A stretch of DNA of 64,000 nucleotides, taken from Trinickia caryophylli. GTDB taxonomy: Bacteria > Pseudomonadota > Gammaproteobacteria > Burkholderiales > Burkholderiaceae. The position numbers and the translations under genes are program-made. This document shows, piece after piece, positions 8,022-15,658 of the stretch (positions are counted from its first letter, which is position 1; each line of letters opens with the position of its first letter). The notes under the pieces were generated by a model. It saw only the letters and a program-made list of their open reading frames with translations. It did no database searches and was not told where the DNA came from. The stretch spans positions 2,852,001-2,916,000 of the forward strand of contig NZ_CP139970.1 of assembly GCF_034424545.1 (NCBI RefSeq), in the 5' to 3' direction.

Positions 8022-9071
8022 GTGACCATGAAGCCTTCGTTCAGTCTTCGCGCATGCTTTGCCGATCGCCAGCTCAACTTTCTGCTGGCGGTCAACGCGC
8101 TGGTCGTGCTCGTGGCCATTGCCGTTTCGCGGGGCCAGTTCGCCGGCATCGACAACCTGCAGTCGATGGGCTCGCAGTTGCCCGAAGTCGGGCTGCTCGC
8201 GTTCGGCATCATGCTGTCGATGCTTTCCGGCAACGGCGGTATCGACCTGTCGGGCGTCGGCCTCGCCAATCTCTCGGGCATGGTGGCCGCGCTCGTCGTG
8301 CCGCAATTCGTGAGCGGCGACGATTCGCCCGTGCTCTACACGGCGCTCTTTTGCGCGATCGTCGTCTGCATGGGGCTCGCAGGCGGGTTGGTCAACGGGC
8401 TGGTGATCGCACGCCTGAAGCTCACGCCGATTCTCTGCACGCTCGGCACGCAACTCGTCTTCACGGGCCTGGCGGTCGCATTGAGCAACGGGGCGTCCGT
8501 GCACATCGACTACATCGAGCCGCTTTCGGACATCGGCAACGGCACCTTCTATCAGGTGCCCGTATCGTTTTGCATCTTTCTGGCAGCCGCGGTGGCGCTC
8601 GGATGGCTGCTCAAGCGGACGCCGTTCGGCCTGCGGCTTTATCTGATGGGCACGAACCAGCGCGCCGCCTTCTATGCCGGCGTGCCGAACACGCGCATGC
8701 TCGTCGCCACCTATACGGTCTGCGGCCTGCTCGCGTCCCTGGCGGGTCTCGTCAGCGTGACCCACACGATGAGCGCGAAGTGGGACTACGGCAATTCGTA
8801 TCTGCTGATCGCGATCCTGATCGCCGTGATGGGCGGCGTGAATCCCGCAGGCGGCTATGGGCGCGTGATCTGCGTGTTCTTCGCGGCCACGGTGCTGCAG
8901 TTTCTTTCGAGCCTCTTCAACCTCATGAACGTTTCGCAGTTCTTCGGCGATTGCACATGGGGATTTCTGCTGCTCCTGTCGCTCGCGTTTGCCGACAGCG
9001 GGCGGATCCGCGCGATCTTCGGATTGAAGGCCAGGCCGCCAGCCGGGCAAGGGCATCGCGCGGGCGGCTGA
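8022..9071 (+). CDS. Sugar ABC transporter permease (RbsC/BPD_transp_2 family), first of two
   Basis: A roughly 349-aa inner-membrane permease with about ten hydrophobic segments. It has the family landmarks ISVxLVSV-like NGxxDLSGVG (here GNGGIDLSGVGLANLSG) and a cytoplasmic EAA-like loop around GTNQRAAFYAGV. An AGGAG at 8011-8015 suits the GTG at 8022 (spacing 6); ATG 8019 or 8028 are alternatives. It lies 31 bp after the kinase gene. A second, divergent permease closes the operon, so the importer is probably a heterodimer of two permeases instead of the RbsC homodimer (inference). Confidence 0.85.
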   Translation: MTMKPSFSLRACFADRQLNFLLAVNALVVLVAIAVSRGQFAGIDNLQSMGSQLPEVGLLAFGIMLSMLSGNGGIDLSGVGLANLSGMVAALVVPQFVSGDDSPVLYTALFCAIVVCMGLAGGLVNGLVIARLKLTPILCTLGTQLVFTGLAVALSNGASVHIDYIEPLSDIGNGTFYQVPVSFCIFLAAAVALGWLLKRTPFGLRLYLMGTNQRAAFYAGVPNTRMLVATYTVCGLLASLAGLVSVTHTMSAKWDYGNSYLLIAILIAVMGGVNPAGGYGRVICVFFAATVLQFLSSLFNLMNVSQFFGDCTWGFLLLLSLAFADSGRIRAIFGLKARPPAGQGHRAGG

Positions 9072-9167
9072 GCGGCCGGCATTGCGAACGGCGCGCGTCG
9101 AGCCTCGGGCGTTGCGCTGCATGGGAAGGGGCGTCAAGCGAACGAACAAGGACAGGAGACATCGGCT

Positions 9168-10175
9168 ATGAAATCGACTCGACTCGGCATTGGGATCTCA
9201 GCGTGCGCGCTTGCCGCGGGCCTCGTGCTGACGGCCCAGGCGGCAACGAACGATACGATCGTCACGGTCGTGAAGGTGACCGGCATCAGCTGGTTCAACC
9301 GCATGGACGAGGGCGTGAAGGAATTCGCGAAAGCGACGGGCGTGAACGCCTATCAGACGGGGCCGGGCCGGGCGGACGCCGCGCAGCAGGCGAAGATCAT
9401 CGAGGACCTGATCGCGAAGAAGGTGAGCGCGCTGGCCGTCGTGCCCTATGACCCGCCCACGCTCGAGCCCGTGTTGAAAAAGGCCATGGACCGCGGCATC
9501 AAGGTCGTCACGCACGAGGCCGACAACGCGAAGAACACCATGGTCGACCTCGAGGCGTTCGACAACTCGGCCTACGGTGCCGCGCTCAACGAGCGGCTCG
9601 CGAGCTGCATGAAGAGCGACGGCAAGTGGGCGACGCTCGTGGGCTCGCTCGGCAGTCGCTCGCAGGTGCAATGGGCCGAGGGCGGCATCTCCAACGCGAA
9701 GGCGAAGTATCCGAAGATGACGCTCGTCGAGCACAACCTCGAAACGAACAACGACGGCACGCGCGCTTATGAAGTGGCGAAGGAAGTGCTGCGCAAGCAT
9801 CCCGACATCAAGGGCTTCCAGGGCTCGTCGTCGCTCGACGTGCTCGGCATTGGCCGCGCCGTCGAGGAAGCGGGGCTGCAGGGCAAGGTCTGCGTCTATG
9901 GCACGGGCTTGCCGGGCGAGGCAGGCAAGTACCTCGAGAGCGGCGCGATCAACGGCATCGCGTTCTGGGATCCGAAGCTGGCCGGCGAGGCGATGAACAA
10001 GATCGCTCGGATGCTGATCGAGGGCAAGAAGTTCAGCCCCGGCGATACGCTCGATCTCGGCATGCCCGGCTACGAAAAGGTCGTCATCAGCAAGGGCCCG
10101 GGCAAGGGCGTGATCGCACGCGGCCAGGGCTGGGTCAGCGTCGACAAGTCGAACTACAAGCAGTACAACTTCTGA
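9168..10175 (+). CDS. Periplasmic sugar-binding protein of the importer
   Basis: A 335-aa type I periplasmic binding protein (RbsB/LsrB/RhaS-like). It starts with a clear signal peptide (basic MKSTR, hydrophobic core, cleavage after AQA near residue 25). The mature protein has the alternating two-lobe pattern, with VVKVTGISWFNRMDEG in strand 1 and a conserved VPYDPPTLEPVL segment. It delivers the sugar to the two permeases. A GC-rich stem-loop directly downstream (10188-10227) would help keep this cistron more abundant than the membrane components. Confidence 0.88.
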   Translation: MKSTRLGIGISACALAAGLVLTAQAATNDTIVTVVKVTGISWFNRMDEGVKEFAKATGVNAYQTGPGRADAAQQAKIIEDLIAKKVSALAVVPYDPPTLEPVLKKAMDRGIKVVTHEADNAKNTMVDLEAFDNSAYGAALNERLASCMKSDGKWATLVGSLGSRSQVQWAEGGISNAKAKYPKMTLVEHNLETNNDGTRAYEVAKEVLRKHPDIKGFQGSSSLDVLGIGRAVEEAGLQGKVCVYGTGLPGEAGKYLESGAINGIAFWDPKLAGEAMNKIARMLIEGKKFSPGDTLDLGMPGYEKVVISKGPGKGVIARGQGWVSVDKSNYKQYNF

Positions 10176-10187
10176 ACGGCGTCATCA

Positions 10188-10227
10188 CGCGTCCGGTGCG
10201 CTCATGCGTACGATCGCGCCGGACGCG
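10188..10227 (+). other. Intercistronic stem-loop between binding protein and ATPase genes
   Basis: CGCGTCCGGTGCG at 10188-10200 pairs with CGCGCCGGACGCG at 10215-10227 over 13 positions, one of them a G-U wobble, around a 14-nt loop. No U-run follows. It therefore looks like an mRNA stabiliser or processing element, not a full terminator. Confidence 0.5.
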
Positions 10228-10247
10228 ATCAGCGGTGGAATGTCACG

Positions 10248-11819
10248 ATGAACCAGGACAAGGCGGGCGAGCCGCTCCTGCAGGTGATCGGCCTGCACAA
10301 GCGCTTTACGGGCGTACATGCCCTGCGCGGCGTGACGCTGTCGTTTTCGCGCGGGCAGATCTATCACCTGCTCGGGGAGAACGGTTGCGGCAAGAGCACG
10401 CTGATCAAGATCATCTCCGGCGCACAGCCGCCCGACGAGGGCGAGCTCGTGATCGAAGGGCGGCGCTACGCGCGGCTTGCGCCGCTGCAGGCACTCGCGG
10501 CCGGCATCGAGACCGTCTATCAGGATCTCTCGCTGTTGCCGAACATGAGCGTGGCCGAGAACGTCGCGCTGACGGCCGAGCTGGCCGAGCACGACGGGCG
10601 GCTCGCGCGTACGCTCGATCGTCGCGTGCTGGCGGGCACGGCGGCGCGGGCGCTGGCGGCCGTCGGCCTGCCCGGCGATGCGGCCTTTCAGTCGACGCTC
10701 GTCGAGCAGCTGCCGCTTGCCACGCGGCAGCTCGTCGCGATCGCGCGTGCGATCGCGAGCGAGGCGAAGTTCGTGATCATGGACGAGCCCACGACCTCGC
10801 TCACGCAAAAGGAAGTCGCGAATCTGATCGAAGTGCTCGGCGCGCTGCGCGCCCAGGGCGTGACGGTGCTCTTCGTCAGCCACAAGCTCGACGAGTGCTA
10901 TGCGATCGGCGGCGAGGTCATCGTGCTGCGCGACGGGCAGAAGGTCGCGCAAGGGCCGATCGCCGATTACACGAAGGCGCAGCTCTCGTCGTTGATGACG
11001 GGGCGCGAGCTTTCCCAGGACCGCTACCGCCATGCGGCGCCGCAGGCCGAGGTCGTGCTCGAGGTGCGCGGGCTCTCGCGGCGCGCGCAGTTTCGCGACA
11101 TCTCGTTCGCGCTGCGTCGCGGCGAGATACTCGGCGTGACCGGGCTGCTCGACTCGGGCCGCAACGAGCTCGCGCGCGCGCTGGCTGGCGTGAGCCCCGC
11201 CGATGCGGGCGAGATCGTGCTCGACGGTAGGCCGATTGCGCTCGCAACGCCGGCCGACGCGAAGCGTCACCGAATCGGTTACGTGCCCGAGGATCGGCTC
11301 AGCGAAGGGCTCTTTCTCGACAAGTCGATTCGCGAGAACGTGATCACGGCCATGATCTCGAGCCTGCGCGACCGCCTGGGTCAGATCGACCGCAAGCGCT
11401 CGCGTGCGCTGGCCGAAGCGACGGTGAAGGAATTGCAGATCGCGACGCCCGATATCGAGAAGCCCGTGCAGTCGCTGTCGGGCGGCAACCAGCAGCGTGT
11501 GCTCATAGGGCGCTGGCTCGCGATCGATCCGCGCGTGTTGATTCTTCACGGCCCGACGGTCGGGGTGGACGTTGGCTCGAAGGACATCATCTATCGCATC
11601 ATGCAGCAGCTCTCGCAGCGCGGCATCGCCATCCTGCTGATCAGCGACGATCTGCCGGAACTGCTGCAAAACAGCGACCGGATCCTGATGATGAAAAAAG
11701 GCAGCCTGGCAGGCGAATATGATGCGAGCGGGCTCGCCGAGGCGGATCTTTACCGCGCACTGCTGTCCGAGGCGCACGAGGGCCAAAGGATGCATGACGT
11801 GCATGAGGCGCAACGATGA
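10248..11819 (+). CDS. Sugar ABC transporter ATP-binding protein (RbsA type, two NBDs)
   Basis: A 523-aa tandem ATPase that powers the importer. NBD1 is canonical: Walker A GENGCGKS (43-50) and Walker B with catalytic glutamate in FVIMDEPTTSL; its signature loop is degenerate (LPLATRQL). NBD2 has a normal signature LSGGNQQR but a degraded Walker A (GLLDSGRN), and its Walker B reads LILHGPTVGVD. H434 and G435 replace the usual Asp-Glu. Only one hydrolytic site is therefore expected, as in several carbohydrate ATPases of this class. Its stop overlaps the next permease gene by 4 bp. Confidence 0.9.
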   Translation: MNQDKAGEPLLQVIGLHKRFTGVHALRGVTLSFSRGQIYHLLGENGCGKSTLIKIISGAQPPDEGELVIEGRRYARLAPLQALAAGIETVYQDLSLLPNMSVAENVALTAELAEHDGRLARTLDRRVLAGTAARALAAVGLPGDAAFQSTLVEQLPLATRQLVAIARAIASEAKFVIMDEPTTSLTQKEVANLIEVLGALRAQGVTVLFVSHKLDECYAIGGEVIVLRDGQKVAQGPIADYTKAQLSSLMTGRELSQDRYRHAAPQAEVVLEVRGLSRRAQFRDISFALRRGEILGVTGLLDSGRNELARALAGVSPADAGEIVLDGRPIALATPADAKRHRIGYVPEDRLSEGLFLDKSIRENVITAMISSLRDRLGQIDRKRSRALAEATVKELQIATPDIEKPVQSLSGGNQQRVLIGRWLAIDPRVLILHGPTVGVDVGSKDIIYRIMQQLSQRGIAILLISDDLPELLQNSDRILMMKKGSLAGEYDASGLAEADLYRALLSEAHEGQRMHDVHEAQR

Positions 11820-12853
11820 GTCGGACAATGACGAGTTCTCCCGATATGGCCCGAACCGCCCGCGAGGCTGATGCGCCGGCATGGCGCGCCCGGTTTGCGC
11901 GGCATCCCGAATGGCTCACGCTCGCGCTCATTGCCGTGACGTGCGCGGTCGTGGCCGTGCTCAATCCGCGCTTTTTGCAGTGGGCGACGCTCTTCGATAC
12001 GCTGCACTCGGCCACGACCGTTTCGCTCTTCGCACTCGGTACGCTCGTGGTGCTGGCCGCGGGCGGCATCGACGTGTCGTTCACGGCGATCGCGGCACTC
12101 ACGATGTATTCGATCACGAAAGCGGTTTTCGCCTGGTGGCCCGATGCGCCGTTCGTGCTGATCCTGCTCGCGGGCGCCGCGGGCGGCGTGCTGCTTGGCC
12201 TCGCGAATGGCTTGCTCGTCTACCGGCTCAAGGCGCCGTCGCTGATCGTGACGATCGGCACGCAATATCTGCTTCGCGGGATTTTGCTGACCTTCGTCGG
12301 TACGACCTTCTTCATGAACATCCCGACGAGCATGGATCGTTTCGGGCGCCGCACGCTCTTTGCCTATCAGACGGCCGACGGCTTGCATGCGGTGCTGCCC
12401 GTCTCGGTCGTGGCGCTGGTGCTGGCGGCCGGCGCGACGTGGTGGCTGCTGAACCGGACGATGATGGGCCGCGCCGTCTACGCGATGGGCGGCAGCCTCG
12501 CGATCGCCGAGCGCCTCGGCTACAACCTGCGTGCGGTGCACCTGTTCGTGTTCGGCTACACGGGGCTGCTGGCAGGCATCGCGGGCATTCTGCACGTATC
12601 CAACAGCCGCATTGCGAATCCGTTCGATCTCGTCGGCTCGGAGCTCGACGTGATCGCGGCCGTTATCCTCGGCGGCGCGCGCATCACGGGCGGCAGCGGA
12701 ACGGTCGTCGGCACGCTGCTCGGCGTCGTGCTCGTCACGCTCATCAACAACGTGCTGATTCTCGTCGGTGTGCCGAGCACCTGGCAGAAAGTCATTATCG
12801 GCGCGTTCATTCTCGTGGCCGGGACGTTTTTCGCGCTGCGCCGGCGCGGCTGA
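11816..12853 (+). CDS. Sugar ABC transporter permease, second
   Basis: A 345-aa RbsC-family permease with a polar 30-residue N-terminus followed by about ten membrane segments. The landmark AAGGIDVSFTAIAALTMY lies near residue 85 and the cytoplasmic loop MGGSLAIAERLGYN near 220. It is translationally coupled to the ATPase (ATGA overlap). It differs clearly from the first permease, supporting a heterodimeric channel. It ends 59 bp before the convergent DeoR gene; a GC-rich inverted repeat between them lacks a T-run. Confidence 0.87.
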   Translation: MSRTMTSSPDMARTAREADAPAWRARFARHPEWLTLALIAVTCAVVAVLNPRFLQWATLFDTLHSATTVSLFALGTLVVLAAGGIDVSFTAIAALTMYSITKAVFAWWPDAPFVLILLAGAAGGVLLGLANGLLVYRLKAPSLIVTIGTQYLLRGILLTFVGTTFFMNIPTSMDRFGRRTLFAYQTADGLHAVLPVSVVALVLAAGATWWLLNRTMMGRAVYAMGGSLAIAERLGYNLRAVHLFVFGYTGLLAGIAGILHVSNSRIANPFDLVGSELDVIAAVILGGARITGGSGTVVGTLLGVVLVTLINNVLILVGVPSTWQKVIIGAFILVAGTFFALRRRG

Positions 12854-12912
12854 TTCCACTCGCTTGCAGGAGCCGAACGACGCGGCCGCCGTGAACGGCC
12901 GCGCGCGTTGCC

Positions 12913-13641
12913 TCAACCGTTGCGGCCGCGGCGCTCGATGCCTTTTTCGGTGATGATCGAGTCGAACTCGTCGATCTGCGAAAAGCGTACGGCCTTCACG
13001 ACCCCGAACTTGCTGGAATCGGCCACGAGGTGCCGCTCGACCGCGTTCGCCATGGCCGCCTGCTTGAGCGCGACCTCGTGAAAATTCCAGCAGGTCACGC
13101 CGCGAGCGGGATCGATGCCGCCCGCGGAAATGAAGGCCTTGTTGATACCCATGCGGCGCAGCATGTCGAGGCTTTCGTCGCCCGTGAACGAGTCCGACGA
13201 TGGCACATAGACGCCGCCGAGCAGAATCATGCGCACGTTCGGCATGCGGCGCAAGATCTCCGCAACGTTGAGCGAGTAGCACACGACGGTCAGTTGCATC
13301 GTGGCCGGAATCAGCCGTGCGAGCGAGGCGAGCGTCGTGCCGCAATCGATGAAGATCGTTTCGTTGTCGGCGATCAGTCGGGCGGCGTGGGCCGACGCCT
13401 GCGCCTTGGCCGTCGCAAAATGATCCTTTTCCTGCTCGAGCGAGTAGCCGGCCGCGTTCGGCACCTGCACGGCGCTGACGATGTAGCCGCCCAGATAGGT
13501 GAACCGATCGGGATGGGCGGCGATGTCGCGGCGCACGGTCATTTCCGAGACGCCGAGCAACGCCGCGGCATCGCGCAGATGCAGAACATTGTGCTTGGCA
13601 AGCGCCTCGGCGAGCGCGTGCAGACGTTCCGGTTTGAGCAT
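12913..13641 (-). CDS. DeoR-family transcriptional regulator
   Basis: A 242-aa repressor-type protein. The N-terminal DeoR winged helix has the recognition segment LLGVSEMTVRRDI near residues 28-40. It is followed by the DeoR effector domain (phosphosugar-binding ISOCOT fold), with IFIDCGTTLASLARL around 125-139 and GGVYVPSSDSFTGD. Such proteins typically respond to a phosphorylated sugar. It is convergent with the sugar operon and is the best candidate to bind the dyad before deoC (inference). Its own upstream region (13642-13740) shows no copy of that dyad. Confidence 0.88.
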   Translation of the reverse strand: MLKPERLHALAEALAKHNVLHLRDAAALLGVSEMTVRRDIAAHPDRFTYLGGYIVSAVQVPNAAGYSLEQEKDHFATAKAQASAHAARLIADNETIFIDCGTTLASLARLIPATMQLTVVCYSLNVAEILRRMPNVRMILLGGVYVPSSDSFTGDESLDMLRRMGINKAFISAGGIDPARGVTCWNFHEVALKQAAMANAVERHLVADSSKFGVVKAVRFSQIDEFDSIITEKGIERRGRNG

Positions 13642-13799
13642 GGAGACCCGTAGCTGGCCGCCGCCGCGGAGCGGATGCGCCGGCGTTATGTTTGTATCGA
13701 CTGGATGATTGGATTATAACAACGAAGCGCGCCCCGCATACCATCGCCGGAAGGGCGAGGACGCGGGGCGGGTGGTGGAGGGGGAACGCGGCAGTTGGG

Positions 13800-13946
13800 T
13801 CAGGGTTGAGCGACCACGTCCGTCCGATTCGTGGTGTTCGAGTTGGTCTTCACGAAAAACGGCAGGAACGACGTGCCGCGCGTGTCGAGCCCGTCGTAAT
13901 CGCCGAGGAAGTAGCCCCCGGCCACGGGTGCGAATTTCATGTCGAA
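13800..13946 (-). pseudogene. Remnant of the C-terminus of a sialidase/BNR-repeat exported protein
   Basis: The minus strand encodes FAPVAGGYFLGDYDGLD and then SFLPFFVKTNSNTTNRTDVV before a stop at 13800-13802. The pattern GYFLGDYxGL...FLPFFVxTN...NRTDV is, from memory, the C-terminal signature of exported sialidase/neuraminidase-like beta-propeller proteins. Only about 48 residues remain; upstream of 13946 the frame turns into unrelated basic sequence. The gene is therefore a degraded fragment. Confidence 0.5.
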
Positions 13947-14412
13947 CGGCTGCACGCAGGGTCTCGACGACGCGCGTCGTCGGCGTGCCTTCGCGTCGCT
14001 TTCGTCTTCGCTCGCCAAGCACACTACCGCTTCGACTGCCACAGGGCGCGAACGCTGGAACCGCCAGCGCGTCGGTCAAGACTGCGGGGCTTCGCGGCCA
14101 CGGGCTGTTGCAGCCGGCTCGTCGGATCGGAGGCGAGCTCGGCCGCTGGAGGGAACGCAATGCACTGTAGGAAATGCCGCGATCGGCAGATCGAATTTTT
14201 TTGTAACAAGCCGGAGTTCCGTAGTCGGACTTTCGTTTTTCGATTTGGGACTGCGGTATTTTCGGTAGATAGCCTCTCTTTTATCTGCGGATAGACGATA
14301 CTGGCTCGAACCGGTCATGCCGGGCGCGAGACCGGCGGGGAATCCGTCTCGTACCGCATCAGGCGCGGCACTCGCCCGGCGTCGGCGCGGCGGCTCGAAT
14401 AAACGAATCGAT
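13947..14412. other. Gene-free stretch, partly AT-rich
   Basis: No convincing coding frame. Positions 14185-14295 are noticeably richer in A/T than the surroundings and probably hold the promoter of the diguanylate cyclase gene. I cannot fix the promoter boxes. The left part may be further decayed sequence of the sialidase-like remnant. Confidence 0.4.
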
Positions 14413-15591
14413 ATGCTCAACCCAGTCGCTTACCTCGGCATCGCCGTCATGTCGTGCGTGATGAGCGTTGCCGTGCTCGGCTCGCTCCTGAAGGCCCAAG
14501 TGGCCGGTCTGCCGCGCTGGTTCTGTGCCTACTTTCTGCTCGCGGTCGCAATGTTGCTGCTCGTCGCCTTCATCGACACGGCGGCGCCATGGCTCATCGT
14601 GACGGTGAATTCGATGCTCGTGGTGGGCGCCGCGCTCGTACTGCAGGGCACACGGCAGTTCTTCGGCAGGCCCGTCGCATCGCGCGCCGAGTGGGCGGGG
14701 CTTGTGCTTTTGATCGCGGGCATCGCCTGGTGGACGCTCGTGTCGCCGAATGCCGGTGCCCGCATCGCCCTGACATCGCTGGCTTATGTCTACGTACGCG
14801 CGGTGGTCGGATGGCTCGCATGGCGGTGGCGGCCGCGCAGCCGCCCGCAATACAGCTACCTGTTTCTCGTCGCCGCAGCATGGCTCGGCGTGGCGGTGCA
14901 CCTAGCGCGCGCGATCGTTTACGGCCTCGGGATCGAGCGGCAGACGACGCTGCTCGATCCGTCGCCCGTCAATATCGTCCTGCTCGGGCTCATCATCGTT
15001 TCGCTCCCCTCGCTGTCGATCGCGCTCGTCATGGTGGCCCACGACCGGCTCGCCGAGCGCATGGAGCGCCTTGCAACGATCGACGAACTCACGGGCGCGC
15101 TCGTGCGGCGAGCCTTCATCGAGCAGGCCGCCGCGCGCATCTCGGCCCTATCGGCTCAAGCGGCGAAAGCGCAGCCGGTGTCGATCGCAATCCTCGATCT
15201 GGACCATTTCAAGGCCGTCAACGACCGGTACGGGCATGCTGCCGGCGATCGGGCACTGGCGTGCTTTGCGGCGGTGATCGCGCAGGCGGTGGGGCGCGCG
15301 GACCTGTTCGGCCGGCTCGGCGGCGAGGAATTCGCCGTGTTGTTCGCCTCGCGGGACAAAGCGGACGCACAGCGCGCGACGAATGCGCTGCGTGCCGCAT
15401 TGGCCGAGGCGGCGGCGAACGAGGCGGCATGCACGTTCAGCGCCGGTATCGAGCAGGTAGGCACAGGCGATACGCTCGCCGCGGTCATGGCCCGGGCCGA
15501 TGCCGCGCTCTATGCGGCCAAGGCGATGGGGCGCAACTGCGTCGTGGCCGCCCGCCCGCTCGACGACAAACTCCTGACTCAGGAGCCCTGA
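14413..15591 (+). CDS. Membrane-bound diguanylate cyclase (GGDEF)
   Basis: A 392-aa protein that makes cyclic di-GMP from two GTP. Residues 1-210 contain six or seven hydrophobic membrane helices without a recognisable periplasmic sensor fold. The GGDEF domain follows from about residue 225 (DELTGALVRRAF, LDLDHFKAVNDRYGHAAGD) with the active-site motif GGEEF at 303-307. The position where an inhibitory RxxD I-site would stand reads GRAD, so product inhibition through that site is unlikely. The start is ATG 14413; longer versions would add a basic non-membrane leader. It is convergent with the lactate permease. Confidence 0.88.
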   Translation: MLNPVAYLGIAVMSCVMSVAVLGSLLKAQVAGLPRWFCAYFLLAVAMLLLVAFIDTAAPWLIVTVNSMLVVGAALVLQGTRQFFGRPVASRAEWAGLVLLIAGIAWWTLVSPNAGARIALTSLAYVYVRAVVGWLAWRWRPRSRPQYSYLFLVAAAWLGVAVHLARAIVYGLGIERQTTLLDPSPVNIVLLGLIIVSLPSLSIALVMVAHDRLAERMERLATIDELTGALVRRAFIEQAAARISALSAQAAKAQPVSIAILDLDHFKAVNDRYGHAAGDRALACFAAVIAQAVGRADLFGRLGGEEFAVLFASRDKADAQRATNALRAALAEAAANEAACTFSAGIEQVGTGDTLAAVMARADAALYAAKAMGRNCVVAARPLDDKLLTQEP

Positions 15592-15612
15592 ACGAGACAA
15601 AGCGGGTCGCAG

Positions 15613-15638
15613 AAAAAAGGCGGCCCGCAGGCCGCCCT
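15613..15638 (-). terminator. Rho-independent terminator of the lactate permease gene
   Basis: Read on the minus strand: a GGCGGCC/GGCCGCC stem (15636-15630 with 15625-15619), a 4-nt loop and a run of six T. It lies just past the stop of the permease and may also serve the convergent cyclase gene. Confidence 0.75.
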
Positions 15639-15658
15639 TCGCTGACCGCTCGCGAGCG

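Noticed and set aside
12881..12903. Terminator between the second permease and the DeoR gene
   Set aside because: An 8-bp CGCGGCCG/CGGCCGCG hairpin exists but no T-run follows on either strand.
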